From Scheffersomyces stipitis CBS 6054 (Eukaryota; Ascomycota; Pichiomycetes; Serinales; Debaryomycetaceae): DNA of 64,000 nucleotides. Position 1 is the stretch's first letter, and each line of letters starts with the position of its first letter. Shown in pieces: positions 9,697 to 22,783 of this stretch. Position numbers and translations under genes: made by a program. Under the pieces are notes generated by a model, which was given only the letters and a program-made list of their open reading frames with translations, made no database searches and was not told where the DNA came from. Where the stretch lies: contig NC_009042.1 in the NCBI RefSeq assembly GCF_000209165.1, positions 1,240,001 through 1,304,000 on the forward strand. The letters run 5' to 3'.

Positions 9697-12195
9697 ATGT
9701 TTAAGAATGATGAGGAATTCACCATGACAGACAGAAACCCGAACACTGATAGTGTTGCTCTGGCTGTGCGGGCTCCGGCTAAAAGAGACAGACCTCCCAG
9801 CTCTTACTTTGAGTTCGCCAACCCGCTTGATGTGGAGTATGAACTTGTTTCTCCAGGAAACCACAATTCCACACCAACAACAGAATTAGTATCGCCCTTG
9901 TTCAACAGAAAACCCTTCAAGAACCTTTCGAATCTTATGCTCCCCAACATGAAGAAGAAGCTAATATCGTCAACTAAGTCGTTCACCAGATCCATGACTG
10001 CTGTTACCAAATCTTCACAGAGCTTTTTTCTAGGTTCCAATTCTACTAGCGGCGTTATAGACGCGGTAAAATTCCTAGGCGCTTCATCAGAAATCACCAA
10101 TTCTACTTCTACAACTACATCAGCATCTAAAACTTTAACTTCATCGACATCTTCCACAACCCCTACTGGTTTAGGCATCATTGTAGGAGACTCTGTGAAC
10201 ATTAATCAACACTCTAAACTTCATGAAACTCACGATCAAATACATAGCCAGAATCACATTCAAACCTACAGCAACTACGAGAGCCAAAACGAAAACTCCG
10301 ATGCTGAAGACATCCCCATTTCTCCTACCCAGCTGAGAAACAGGTCAATTAGAAGAATCCACTCCATGTGCCAAACCACAAAAGAGAAGGAGTGCTACAA
10401 GATGGAAGACAACTCCCATTTGAAAAATACAACCATCAGTACTTTCTCAGTGACAAACGACTTGCTTCCTAGAATTGATGAAGACGAATTGTACAAAATC
10501 GTAAATGGCCAATACAACCATTTCTTTGATGAGTTCATCATTGTAGACTGTCGCTTCAACTACGAGTACGAAGGTGGCCACATCGTAGACGCCATCAACA
10601 TTTCCACTAAACAGGGCTTGGAAAGCAAGTTCATGGAGTCTGATGAGTTTAGCGACAAGTTCAAGAAAAGACTTGTAGTGTTCCATTGTGAATTCAGCGT
10701 CTTTCGTGGTCCCACAATGGCCAGCCACTTAAGACGTGTAGATAGGCGCGTCAATAGCGATCGGTATCCCTACTTGAAGTACCCTGATATTGTGGTTCTA
10801 GAAGGCGGGTACAATCTGTTCTTCTCCAAATATGAACAAAGTTGTTTTCCTCGTGGTTATGTCAAGATGAAAGACGTTAACCACGAAAAGAATTGCGAAA
10901 ACGAGATGCACAGAGTCAGACAGGAGAGCAAGCTTCCACGAGCTAAGTCAATCCAGTTTGACAACGAGCCCTCGGATCCTTCTTTGCCTGAATTCTACCA
11001 TATGAGGTCTCATTCGTATACAACCACTAGTGGAGAGAAGATCTTGAAACGGCAAAGATCCAATTCAAAAGTTAAGACTCTTGCCCTTCCTAGTTCCAGC
11101 AGTGGACTAAGGTTAGCTAGAGCTTCCACTTTTTCGTACGACCAATCGATCTTTGCTACTCCTAACGATCTGTCTTCACCTGTTTCCTCTAACCATGGCT
11201 TTCAGTCGTCTCTGTCAATCTTTGTAGACCAAGATTTCCAGCCTCCTTCGACGTCGTTCAGATCTGGAGGGCACAGAAAGTCATGTTCTACTAATCTTTC
11301 GTCTTCTTCAGCTTCTATTAGCTCATCATTATCGTCGATTTGTTCTTCTGACGCTGCCTTCTCTTCTGTGGAGTCGCTTCCAGACTCTTTTTCCTCGCCT
11401 GTGGTTGAATACAATGAGTTCTTTGATATCAAGTCTTCCAACTTAACCAATTACATGAGAAGAATGAGCACGGCTTCGACGCCTGCTTCGTCCACCTCTT
11501 CTACTAATTCTTCCAGCATTAATAATAGCATCAACACCAACAACACCAACAAAACCAACACAAACTCTAACGCAACCATCAATGCTACTAAGACAGCAGC
11601 CAAAAAGCCCAGTGGTTCGGTTCCTGCATTGCCTATCAAAGCATCTCTCTCCAGCACTAATATCATCATTCATCAGAACACTGTCAATGTTCCCATTACA
11701 GCATTCAAGTTCCCTAGTAACATCAAACCAAAAAACAACTCCCGTCACAGTCTCAATAGACTCTCAACAGGCTGTAGCGTCTCTACCAGCAAGGCCATCA
11801 CCACAACTCCCTTATTATTGCATTCGTCTCCTGTCATCAGCTCACCACTATCTACGGCTACGCCTGTTTCAACAATCGACTCCAATGCGCAACATACCTC
11901 ATCCATCATTGACCCCATCAATGATACGCCCGTAGATTTCTCGGTGCCTTTCTTCTCCAAAACAATTGGAGGAAGACACATAAATCACGTCAGAAAAAGA
12001 TCAGGATCTTTGCTTTTGTCTGCTGGAGGACTCTACAATGTCTCTTCAGATATAGATGAAGTTGACGAAGAACAGGACGATTTAAATCGTTCACGTTCGA
12101 AAAATTTTGGAGGCGATAGCAATGAAGAGAATGGTACTGGCAAGCCTACTCCGACGGTTTCGACAACATTCACACAAAAGAGCCCGTTTAATTAG
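9697..12195 (+). CDS. MIH1: Cdc25-family protein tyrosine phosphatase MIH1
   Basis: Removes the inhibitory Tyr phosphate from Cdc28/Cdk1 at G2/M. 832 aa. The rhodanese-fold Cdc25 domain spans about residues 260-395: IVDCRFNYEYEGGHI, then the active-site loop HCEFSVFRGP with Cys331 and Arg337 (CX5R), and DRRVNSDRYPYLKYPDIVVLEGGY. Long Ser/Thr/Asn-rich arms flank it, with basic SRSKNF-like and RKRSGS phospho-site-like motifs. The loop reads SVFRG rather than the SSERG common in animal enzymes. A CTG codon at 10816-10818 gives GGYN-X-FFSKY, where relatives have Ser (GGYKSFY), again fitting CTG=Ser. A second in-frame ATG is at 9724. The convergent neighbour is FOX2. Confidence 0.94.
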   Translation: MFKNDEEFTMTDRNPNTDSVALAVRAPAKRDRPPSSYFEFANPLDVEYELVSPGNHNSTPTTELVSPLFNRKPFKNLSNLMLPNMKKKLISSTKSFTRSMTAVTKSSQSFFLGSNSTSGVIDAVKFLGASSEITNSTSTTTSASKTLTSSTSSTTPTGLGIIVGDSVNINQHSKLHETHDQIHSQNHIQTYSNYESQNENSDAEDIPISPTQLRNRSIRRIHSMCQTTKEKECYKMEDNSHLKNTTISTFSVTNDLLPRIDEDELYKIVNGQYNHFFDEFIIVDCRFNYEYEGGHIVDAINISTKQGLESKFMESDEFSDKFKKRLVVFHCEFSVFRGPTMASHLRRVDRRVNSDRYPYLKYPDIVVLEGGYNLFFSKYEQSCFPRGYVKMKDVNHEKNCENEMHRVRQESKLPRAKSIQFDNEPSDPSLPEFYHMRSHSYTTTSGEKILKRQRSNSKVKTLALPSSSSGLRLARASTFSYDQSIFATPNDLSSPVSSNHGFQSSLSIFVDQDFQPPSTSFRSGGHRKSCSTNLSSSSASISSSLSSICSSDAAFSSVESLPDSFSSPVVEYNEFFDIKSSNLTNYMRRMSTASTPASSTSSTNSSSINNSINTNNTNKTNTNSNATINATKTAAKKPSGSVPALPIKASLSSTNIIIHQNTVNVPITAFKFPSNIKPKNNSRHSLNRLSTGCSVSTSKAITTTPLLLHSSPVISSPLSTATPVSTIDSNAQHTSSIIDPINDTPVDFSVPFFSKTIGGRHINHVRKRSGSLLLSAGGLYNVSSDIDEVDEEQDDLNRSRSKNFGGDSNEENGTGKPTPTVSTTFTQKSPFN

Positions 12196-12463
12196 CTTCA
12201 TCTACGTAGTCTAGATCTTATACCAGGTGAGTTTCTGTTACTCCCATAAATAGCATTACGTTCCACTTTAAACGGATAATGTAACACATTAGCATACAGA
12301 TATCTTCAAGTAGGCGAAAATTAAATCGACGAGATCAAGTAGACGATGATAATGAGATCATGATCATGCAATTATCATAATAGACTAGAACTACAACATA
12401 TCTGTGAATAAATAAACCTATTTTTAAACATTATATAACATAACTGAAGATCTACAAACTCAC

Positions 12464-16616
<4,153 letters not shown>

Positions 16617-18128
16617 ATGAACTTTTCCAAGTACATCTCCCCTCGGGACTCCTCAGATTTTAGTTGTGTAAATGTTTCCGAATTGAATTCCGATTCCAGC
16701 TTTGTAAGGAACAGCAAGAGGTCCCAATTGAAGATGCGTTTCCGAATGCTTCCCCGTTCCCTAAAAAGACATGTAAGAGAAGCTCTTCATTTGCCGAAAA
16801 GAAGAACTTCTTTTAATCTAGAAGATTACTTTCCCTCTACGGAAGATACAATTGCATCTACTGCACCAACTACATCCACTTTTTCTACCGATACTGCTAT
16901 GACTATTACTTCTATTTTTAATCTTGAAAGAGATATCCATCAATCACAGTTGAACAATAAAGCTGAATCAACTGTAGACACTTGTAATTCAGGATGTTCG
17001 AATTGTAGACTTAATCATATCGAACGTCTGGTTCCCGCTGATCATTCATTCAAAGACGACAAATGTGATAAACCAAATCATTCGCTGGGGGTAGGTCTTG
17101 ATGCATATCCCCTTCCGGAAAACGTTCCTCGTTACGAATTTGATTTCAATCATGTCTTCGACAGGTGCCTAAAAGAAATCCAGGACGTCATGAAACACTT
17201 CAATGATTCTTCACATGAGGTGTCTTCTGAGCCAGGTGCTACTGAAATTTTGAATAGAGTTGCTATTCCTTATGGTAGATACCATATTGATGGGAGACTT
17301 CAACGGAAAGAAAGAGATACAATTTTAGTGTCAGATTCAGATTCAAAGTTCAGAGCCGAAGCAACTAATCCAAGAAATAGTTATGTAGCATACGTGCTTA
17401 ATGTCAACCACGCTTTCGATCATCTTTTTAATGAATTTAAAGAACTTACTGAAGTAGTTGGAAAATACATTTGTGAACTGGTTTCTGAGACTGTTGTTCA
17501 GTCTGATACTCAGTTTGAGACTAAACCTACAAGCCAAGAAGAAGCTACTTATCCTGTTTACGATAGTGTTGGTAGCATTGTATGTCAATTTGAACTTACG
17601 AATACAGATGGTGATAACAGCACCTCTACTATAGCACTGACTACAGCAGATACTTTCTCTATTCCCACAAACTTCTTCAAAGAAGAAGTAGATGATTCCA
17701 CTATTCCAACAGACCCAGTTCCTTGGAAAGTAGACGTCCTTCCAACGAAGACCATGCAAAAACAAACACAAAGTCAGTTTGGGCAAGAAAGCGATGTACA
17801 ATCCACTTCTAATCCTATTTCTAATCCTATTTCTACTAAGGAAAACACAGAGACTACACCCGAAATGAAATCTACAACAGTCAAAAATAATATCCTTTCA
17901 TGGATGCCGAGGGCTAAACTACACTGGAGGCAACAAACCCAGGCTTCTACTCATGCTCTGCAGAACTACAAAGAAGAGTTCAAGAAGCTTGAAGCTCTCA
18001 TTAAAGAGCAGCACGAGCTTCTCTATGACGAGAAGCTAGACACTGCAACACGAAAATTGATTCAGAAGAAGATCCTTGAATATGTTGAAAGGAAGGAGGA
18101 ACTCCAGCAGAAACTCAATTCTCCCTGA
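16617..18128 (+). CDS. Unrecognised protein with duplicated NHxFD motif and C-terminal coiled coil
   Basis: 503 aa from ATG 16617 (the frame extends upstream without an ATG). I do not recognise the family. N-terminal third is basic and Ser/Arg-rich, with MRFRMLPRSLKRHVREALHL. Two related segments, Y-F-x-NHVFDRCLKEIQ at about 175-190 and Y-x-NVNHAFDHLFNEFKEL at about 261-277, look like an internal duplication. The last 60 residues are strongly helical and charged (EEFKKLEALIKEQHELL; EYVERKEELQQKL), a likely coiled coil. A CSNCRL motif lies near residue 125. No signal peptide or membrane segment. Length, ordinary codon choice and composition argue for a real gene. Confidence 0.7.
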   Translation: MNFSKYISPRDSSDFSCVNVSELNSDSSFVRNSKRSQLKMRFRMLPRSLKRHVREALHLPKRRTSFNLEDYFPSTEDTIASTAPTTSTFSTDTAMTITSIFNLERDIHQSQLNNKAESTVDTCNSGCSNCRLNHIERLVPADHSFKDDKCDKPNHSLGVGLDAYPLPENVPRYEFDFNHVFDRCLKEIQDVMKHFNDSSHEVSSEPGATEILNRVAIPYGRYHIDGRLQRKERDTILVSDSDSKFRAEATNPRNSYVAYVLNVNHAFDHLFNEFKELTEVVGKYICELVSETVVQSDTQFETKPTSQEEATYPVYDSVGSIVCQFELTNTDGDNSTSTIALTTADTFSIPTNFFKEEVDDSTIPTDPVPWKVDVLPTKTMQKQTQSQFGQESDVQSTSNPISNPISTKENTETTPEMKSTTVKNNILSWMPRAKLHWRQQTQASTHALQNYKEEFKKLEALIKEQHELLYDEKLDTATRKLIQKKILEYVERKEELQQKLNSP

Positions 18129-19513
18129 GTTAGCTGATTCACACGTTGATGAGCCCATGGGCCGATGTTCCTTTCCATTTAAAGTATGGTGAATGCATCA
18201 AGCGATCGAAGAGACTAAAAAATAGAAGAACAAAGCAGTTTACGAGCTCCAATGGATTGCCGTATAAGGAAATTGCATCACTTTGACAGTCGGAACAGCC
18301 ACCACCTGGTCCAACATAGCTGTTGGAATCCATAAGAGTATTAGAGCACGTTTCGGTACTAAAGTCTTGACTGAGGAGGAAAAAGACTCAGAGTGATCTC
18401 TTTAGGGGGCTACAAGAAAAAAGGAATTATCCTCCCAAAGGAGAGAGTCTCAGCCACCACGATCTTGCCGAGTGCGATCTTGCCGAGCACCATCTTAGAG
18501 CTAAGTAATGTGTAGAGCTAAATAATAGAAGGCCCTTACTGAATATGGGCCAAATGAACATGGCTGACCTTTGCGCTCCTCGTGCCCCAGATTTGTAATG
18601 AGGTTAATCGGCCTTGCGTCTTCGGCCGTTCTTCCTGTTAGGGGCATGGTTCCACAAATTCCATTCTGTAGAAGTCATTTGACTCATTCTGATTGACACT
18701 GGCGAGATACGTCATCGTCGCCGGTACTCGATCATACGAGTTGAACTCCGCTGGATCGGAGCTGCCGCGGTTGTCAAAGATGAATCTTTATCTCTTCTCG
18801 GGCTCTACTCTTTCGAGACTGTAGTGCTACAAGGCTTCATTGAGATTGGTTCCGAGAGATAACCAGTGCCGGTAGATGCCTAAGCTACAACTCACAATGT
18901 GAGTCTACACGGGCCAAACGTGTAGTTGAATGGTTTACGTAATGTTTACCTACACGTAGTTTTAGAAACGAAAGCGTGTTCGAGGAGTGTGGTAGCCGTT
19001 GGTGGTGACATGTGGTGGAAGCTTCTCCTGTCACTAACGGGCTGCCGGTTCTACAAGTCCTGATAACCACAGAAAAAAACCCGAAACAAATCACTAGTCA
19101 CAAACTTAAACCTCTACATCCTTTTCCCCAGAGGGAAACCACGAGCGACCCCATGCTGAATGATCCTAAACCGTTTGCGTAATTAGAGTAGCAAAGGTCA
19201 TCTCACCAACAGCACATACAGGCTGCCACCTTATCAGAGAGATGCAACCCGTTGGTGCAGGAGCAAAGATTGCAAAACCATAACCATAGCGACACAGCCA
19301 TACCGAAAGACCACGAGCAAAAATCCAATTATATAAGTTCGAGACGATTCCTATGTCTTGATTCAATTCTGAGTATTCTTCACCAGGACCTTCAGGTTTT
19401 TCCAAATATACCCACCTATCTAAGTTTCCACCATTCCCGCTCTTACTCCTACCACCGTTGCTATTTCTGCGCTCAAGCTGGTACCTTCTTCAGATTTGAC
19501 TATCGTTATCACT
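18129..19513. other. Intergenic with short direct repeats and a hairpin
   Basis: 1.38 kb without a credible gene. CGATCTTGCCGAG occurs twice (18460-18472 and 18475-18487), followed by two TAGAGCTAA-containing units near 18496-18530. A 7-bp perfect inverted repeat lies at 18905-18925. The proximal part is presumably the promoter of the 173-aa gene. Confidence 0.5.
18905..18925. repeat. Perfect inverted repeat (hairpin)
   Basis: CTACACG (18905-18911), 7-base loop, CGTGTAG (18919-18925). A related short palindrome CTACACGTAG follows at about 18950-18959. It could be a binding site or chance. Confidence 0.4.
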
Positions 19514-20035
19514 ATGGTCACTATACTTGTTCACAAATTTGCTGCTAGAGGCTTGCCTCATCTCAAATACTCGCTCTTGGTCAAGACCATCAATGCCTCG
19601 GGCATGTTGGTTGTGCTCATGTTGGTTGCTATGTTGTTCTGTCGCTATATGGATCAGACTAAGAGCAAATGCTTTCATGGCGTAATACTCAACTGTGACT
19701 CCAATTCACAATTGGACTTGGAAGCCCAGATTGAGAGCCACGAAGCCTCATTTGACGTTGCTGTTACTGTAGCTCATTCTACGGGCTCCAACGCTTCTGG
19801 AGCTCATTCTGTTCCGGTGCCTCGTGTTTCGCACCCAAAGCGTTCGCAACAGGTTGCGATAGTTGAGCTCAGAACTCAAGCCTTGCGTTTGAACTATCCA
19901 CCTCAGATGGAACGGTATCTCAGCAACAAGAGGCTCTACGATGGGCTCATCAGATACAAAAGACGCTCCAACCGTGTCGAGGTGCTTCCCTCCATTCCAG
20001 AGTGTACTCCGATACGCCGGTCTTTATTCGGTTAG
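19514..20035 (+). CDS. Small single-pass membrane protein, unrecognised
   Basis: 173 aa from ATG 19514. One clear hydrophobic segment near residues 28-46 (SGMLVVLMLVAMLFCRYM) after a basic N-terminal stretch, then a soluble tail with basic patches (HPKRSQQ, RYKRRSNR). No family recognised. Directly after its TAG stop the same frame continues open from an ATG for 87 more codons, through a tandem repeat; I take that as non-coding. Upstream ATG at 19353 opens a two-codon frame. Moderate confidence that the gene is real. Confidence 0.5.
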   Translation: MVTILVHKFAARGLPHLKYSLLVKTINASGMLVVLMLVAMLFCRYMDQTKSKCFHGVILNCDSNSQLDLEAQIESHEASFDVAVTVAHSTGSNASGAHSVPVPRVSHPKRSQQVAIVELRTQALRLNYPPQMERYLSNKRLYDGLIRYKRRSNRVEVLPSIPECTPIRRSLFG

Positions 20036-20180
20036 ATGTCACACGCTCTGACTTTCCGTTACAGGAACCACCATGTGCCTGTTCCTTTTGAGAAACACTT
20101 TTCTTATTTCATATCTCCACTATATTTTATGACTCCCAGTGTCTTGATGACATTCCATATTATTTTGACAATAATGCTTA

Positions 20181-20238
20181 TTACCATTATGACGAATGTT
20201 TACCATTATGACGTTTACCATTATGACGTTTACCATTG
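20181..20238. repeat. 15-bp tandem repeat, about 3.5-4 copies
   Basis: Unit TTTACCATTATGACG, exact at 20199-20213 and 20214-20228, with a near copy before (20181-20194 plus four extra bases) and a partial copy after (20229-20238). Confidence 0.9.
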
Positions 20239-20550
20239 TATAGAATTATTTCAGACTCTGCTGGCAGGTCTAATGTATACCACTGGTTGGTACACTTGAC
20301 GAATAACGAACCTGATACGGAACGATTGATACATGACTAATAGAAATGAATGAACAAACTACTGTTACAATTACGAGATCACAACTAGAGATTAGAGCAT
20401 TAAACACCCTTGATTCATCAACCCTGTGGCCCATCTCGGCTTTAGACGGCACAACACAGCCTTACGAAACGTGTGGATCGGTTAGCCATAAAATCCAAAC
20501 CGATCCATTGTGCAGAAATTACGAACTGAAGTAAAGCCAAGCCAATACAC

Positions 20551-20586
20551 ACAGAAACAGAAACAGAAACAGAAACAGAAACAGAA
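20551..20586. repeat. Hexanucleotide microsatellite (ACAGAA)6
   Basis: Six exact copies of ACAGAA, followed by degenerate TTAGAA/ATAGAA units to about 20600. Confidence 0.95.
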
Positions 20587-20890
20587 TTAGAAATAGAAAC
20601 AAGAACACATAAGAACAGATCCACGTTTGTAAGGAGAAAATAGCACACTTCAAAAGAGTCCTCGGGCCGACTTCTCCTTATAATTTGCCGATATCATGAA
20701 TAGATCAATTAGATGACTCAATTTAGGTGCAAGAGAGCAAGACTAACGGCTACACCTTTCGTCATCTCTGGTACATAGCATAGATAGCACAACTCAGGAG
20801 TTCACCTCTTTATCCCGTTGGGAATGAAATCCTGAGGCTCCTTTTAATCATGTTCAGTCACATCCGAACGTCCGTAGCCCTTTCTAGTAG

Positions 20891-20932
20891 CATCTGGTAT
20901 CTGATATCTGGTATCTGGCATCTGGCACCTGG
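20891..20932. repeat. 7-bp tandem repeat, six copies
   Basis: Six consecutive heptamers of the form YATCTGR/CACCTGG (CATCTGG, TATCTGA, TATCTGG, TATCTGG, CATCTGG, CACCTGG). Confidence 0.9.
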
Positions 20933-21725
20933 TAGTTCCTGGTTCTCATACTACTTCTCTACACCTGGAAGGAGGTCATTCTAGTATTCCACCAGTTTTG
21001 CACCTCTGGTTTTGTACCAGATATACACTTCGTAAAGGAAATAAGGATTGGCTTAGAATTGATGACTTTATAGATCTGATAAACACTTTCCTCAATACTC
21101 CCAGGGAGCATTCCACTGTTAGCTGAATCTTGAACTTCTCTCAGAAGTAATTTCTAATTTTTCGTCTTATACAATTGAAATGTCTTGTAGTCCATACGTA
21201 CAAAATGACAGAGACATCACTACTAGACACTGAATTGGTGTGCTCTGCAGAATACAATATTGGACCAGGTATCTTCAGCAATTGCACGGTTTTCGGTTTC
21301 TGGATTGCAACTCTGTGGGCATTCTGACCACAGCAGCTATCCTTGTTTCACAACTCGCTGAATACAACTACCTGAAGTGGACAAGCGGAACGGTAATCGC
21401 CTCTTTTTGCGTCTATACGTCCTAGAAAATGAAAATGTACAGGAGGAATGATTCTAAAAGTGCATTAAAGCTTAGCTATAGTTCTTGTTCTCCAGCTTAT
21501 AGCTTAGAATTTTTTTGAGTGACTTTCGTTAGGCCCACCGTTTCTATAGCCGAAAGCTTTCTCGAACACAACGTGAATGCTCGAGGTGGCATTGAAATGT
21601 AGCAGGATCAGAGTATATATTGTAAAAATGTAGACATCTCTTGAAGCTGGTCTGATTTATCCTCTACCATAGCGTACTTGCCCCAGCAAACCGTCTTGAC
21701 AAATTGAACTTTTCATCAACCAAGA

Positions 21726-22145
21726 ATGTTACCAAAAGCTGGACTAATTGTCTTTGGTTCTTTGATTCCGATCCCAATTGGATTGGTTTTTTATATCTGT
21801 GTCAAGAGCAAGAAGCCACGTCCAGACATAGAAGCTATGTCACCACATGAAGACTTCAACCATACTGAAGACCTAGACAACCATACCTATCACTATACTT
21901 CTCGGGTCACTTACACCGAACATGGAGATGTGCCTATTTACAGCGGACCCTCTATTCATCGTCCTTCAATACATATCAGTCATTTCAATACGCCGACAAG
22001 TATCAAAGACTTGGACCCACCCGACTACTTTGAAGCTGCTCAGGACATTTCCTTTGATTCAGTTTCTACATCCCAATCAATGGAAGATCCAAGGTACTAC
22101 CCTTCCGTGCCTCAACTTGCTCACGTCAGATTTCCCATGGAATGA
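21726..22145 (+). CDS. Small single-pass membrane protein with PPxY motif
   Basis: 139 aa from ATG 21726. Hydrophobic segment at about residues 5-26 (GLIVFGSLIPIPIGLVFYICV) followed by KSKK, so probably N-out/C-in or a signal anchor. The acidic, Tyr/His-rich cytosolic tail contains PPDY at 98-101, a WW-domain ligand of the kind used to recruit the Nedd4-type ligase Rsp5, and is rich in Ser/Thr/Pro. The family is not recognised; by architecture it resembles yeast Rsp5-adaptor or cargo proteins such as Rcr/Sna types. Convergent with AIM11, 113 bases apart. A second PPxY membrane protein lies at 40084-40545. Confidence 0.62.
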   Translation: MLPKAGLIVFGSLIPIPIGLVFYICVKSKKPRPDIEAMSPHEDFNHTEDLDNHTYHYTSRVTYTEHGDVPIYSGPSIHRPSIHISHFNTPTSIKDLDPPDYFEAAQDISFDSVSTSQSMEDPRYYPSVPQLAHVRFPME

Positions 22146-22258
22146 GCCAGCGTGATGAGAATATGGACTCATTTATGAAATACAATGGTTACAATCGAAA
22201 CTATATTACAATGTTGGCATTAGATGTCTATTTACAAGCTGCTTGAAATACATTAATT

Positions 22259-22783
22259 TTACTTCCCTTCTTCTGTTCCGTCTTCGTCGAAGTCGTACTT
22301 TCCTTCCAAGATGTCGTTCAATCCGTCTTGGATGTAGGCACTTTCTTCATCCATTGGGAGCTTGCTGAGTTCCCTTTCCTTTTCGTATCCTCCCATCATC
22401 GACTTCATTTTCCAGCCAAATTCCTTAAAGTTGGAAACATCGAGAATCCAGCAGCTACCAAATATCACCATAGAAGAAACCGATCCACACAAGAGAGTAC
22501 CGGTACCTACGGCCACAGCGGCATCTGTGGCGAAATTGTAACTCAAAGGTGGTGCATGGTTTCCTTGGAATAGAGTGGGTATATACTGTCTTGATATAGT
22601 AGACTTGTAGGCGAATCTGGAAGCAAAGATGGTCAAGGCTGCTGAGCTCATAAAGAGCACCATCTGTCTCTTACGACGAGCTATGTACTCATCCGAGGCT
22701 TCACCAAGCTTGAAGTTGTACTTGGCCAAGAAAGGCTTCAACCCAGATTGGTCGCTACTATTGCTAGCTGCTTCTACTGACAT
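22259..22783 (-). CDS. AIM11: Mitochondrial protein AIM11
   Basis: Altered-inheritance-of-mitochondria family member (GEP8) of unknown biochemical role, presumed inner-membrane. 174 aa, longer than the ~137 aa S. cerevisiae protein because of an N-terminal extension and acidic C terminus. Two hydrophobic segments at about 41-58 and 88-114. The diagnostic stretch is S-R-x-YIPTLFQ-N-x-PP-S before the second segment, then [15 protein letters not shown], which matches the yeast YVPSIFQ...FGFCWALDISTAREF pattern. No intron is visible, whereas the S. cerevisiae gene has one. ATG at 22783. Confidence 0.9.
   Translation of the reverse strand: MSVEAASNSSDQSGLKPFLAKYNFKLGEASDEYIARRKRQMVLFMSSAALTIFASRFAYKSTISRQYIPTLFQGNHAPPLSYNFATDAAVAVGTGTLLCGSVSSMVIFGSCWILDVSNFKEFGWKMKSMMGGYEKERELSKLPMDEESAYIQDGLNDILEGKYDFDEDGTEEGK

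Larger units (their letters stand above)
20036..21725. other. Repeat-rich intergenic region
   Basis: 1.69 kb with three separate short tandem repeats (15-bp, 6-bp and 7-bp units, listed individually) and no convincing gene. Open frames here are below 90 codons and partly made of the repeats. The last few hundred bases lead into the 139-aa gene. Confidence 0.55.

Noticed and set aside
20036..20299. 87-codon ORF in frame after the TAG of the 173-aa gene (readthrough?)
   Set aside because: Largely made of the 15-bp tandem repeat; no readthrough-promoting context recognised.
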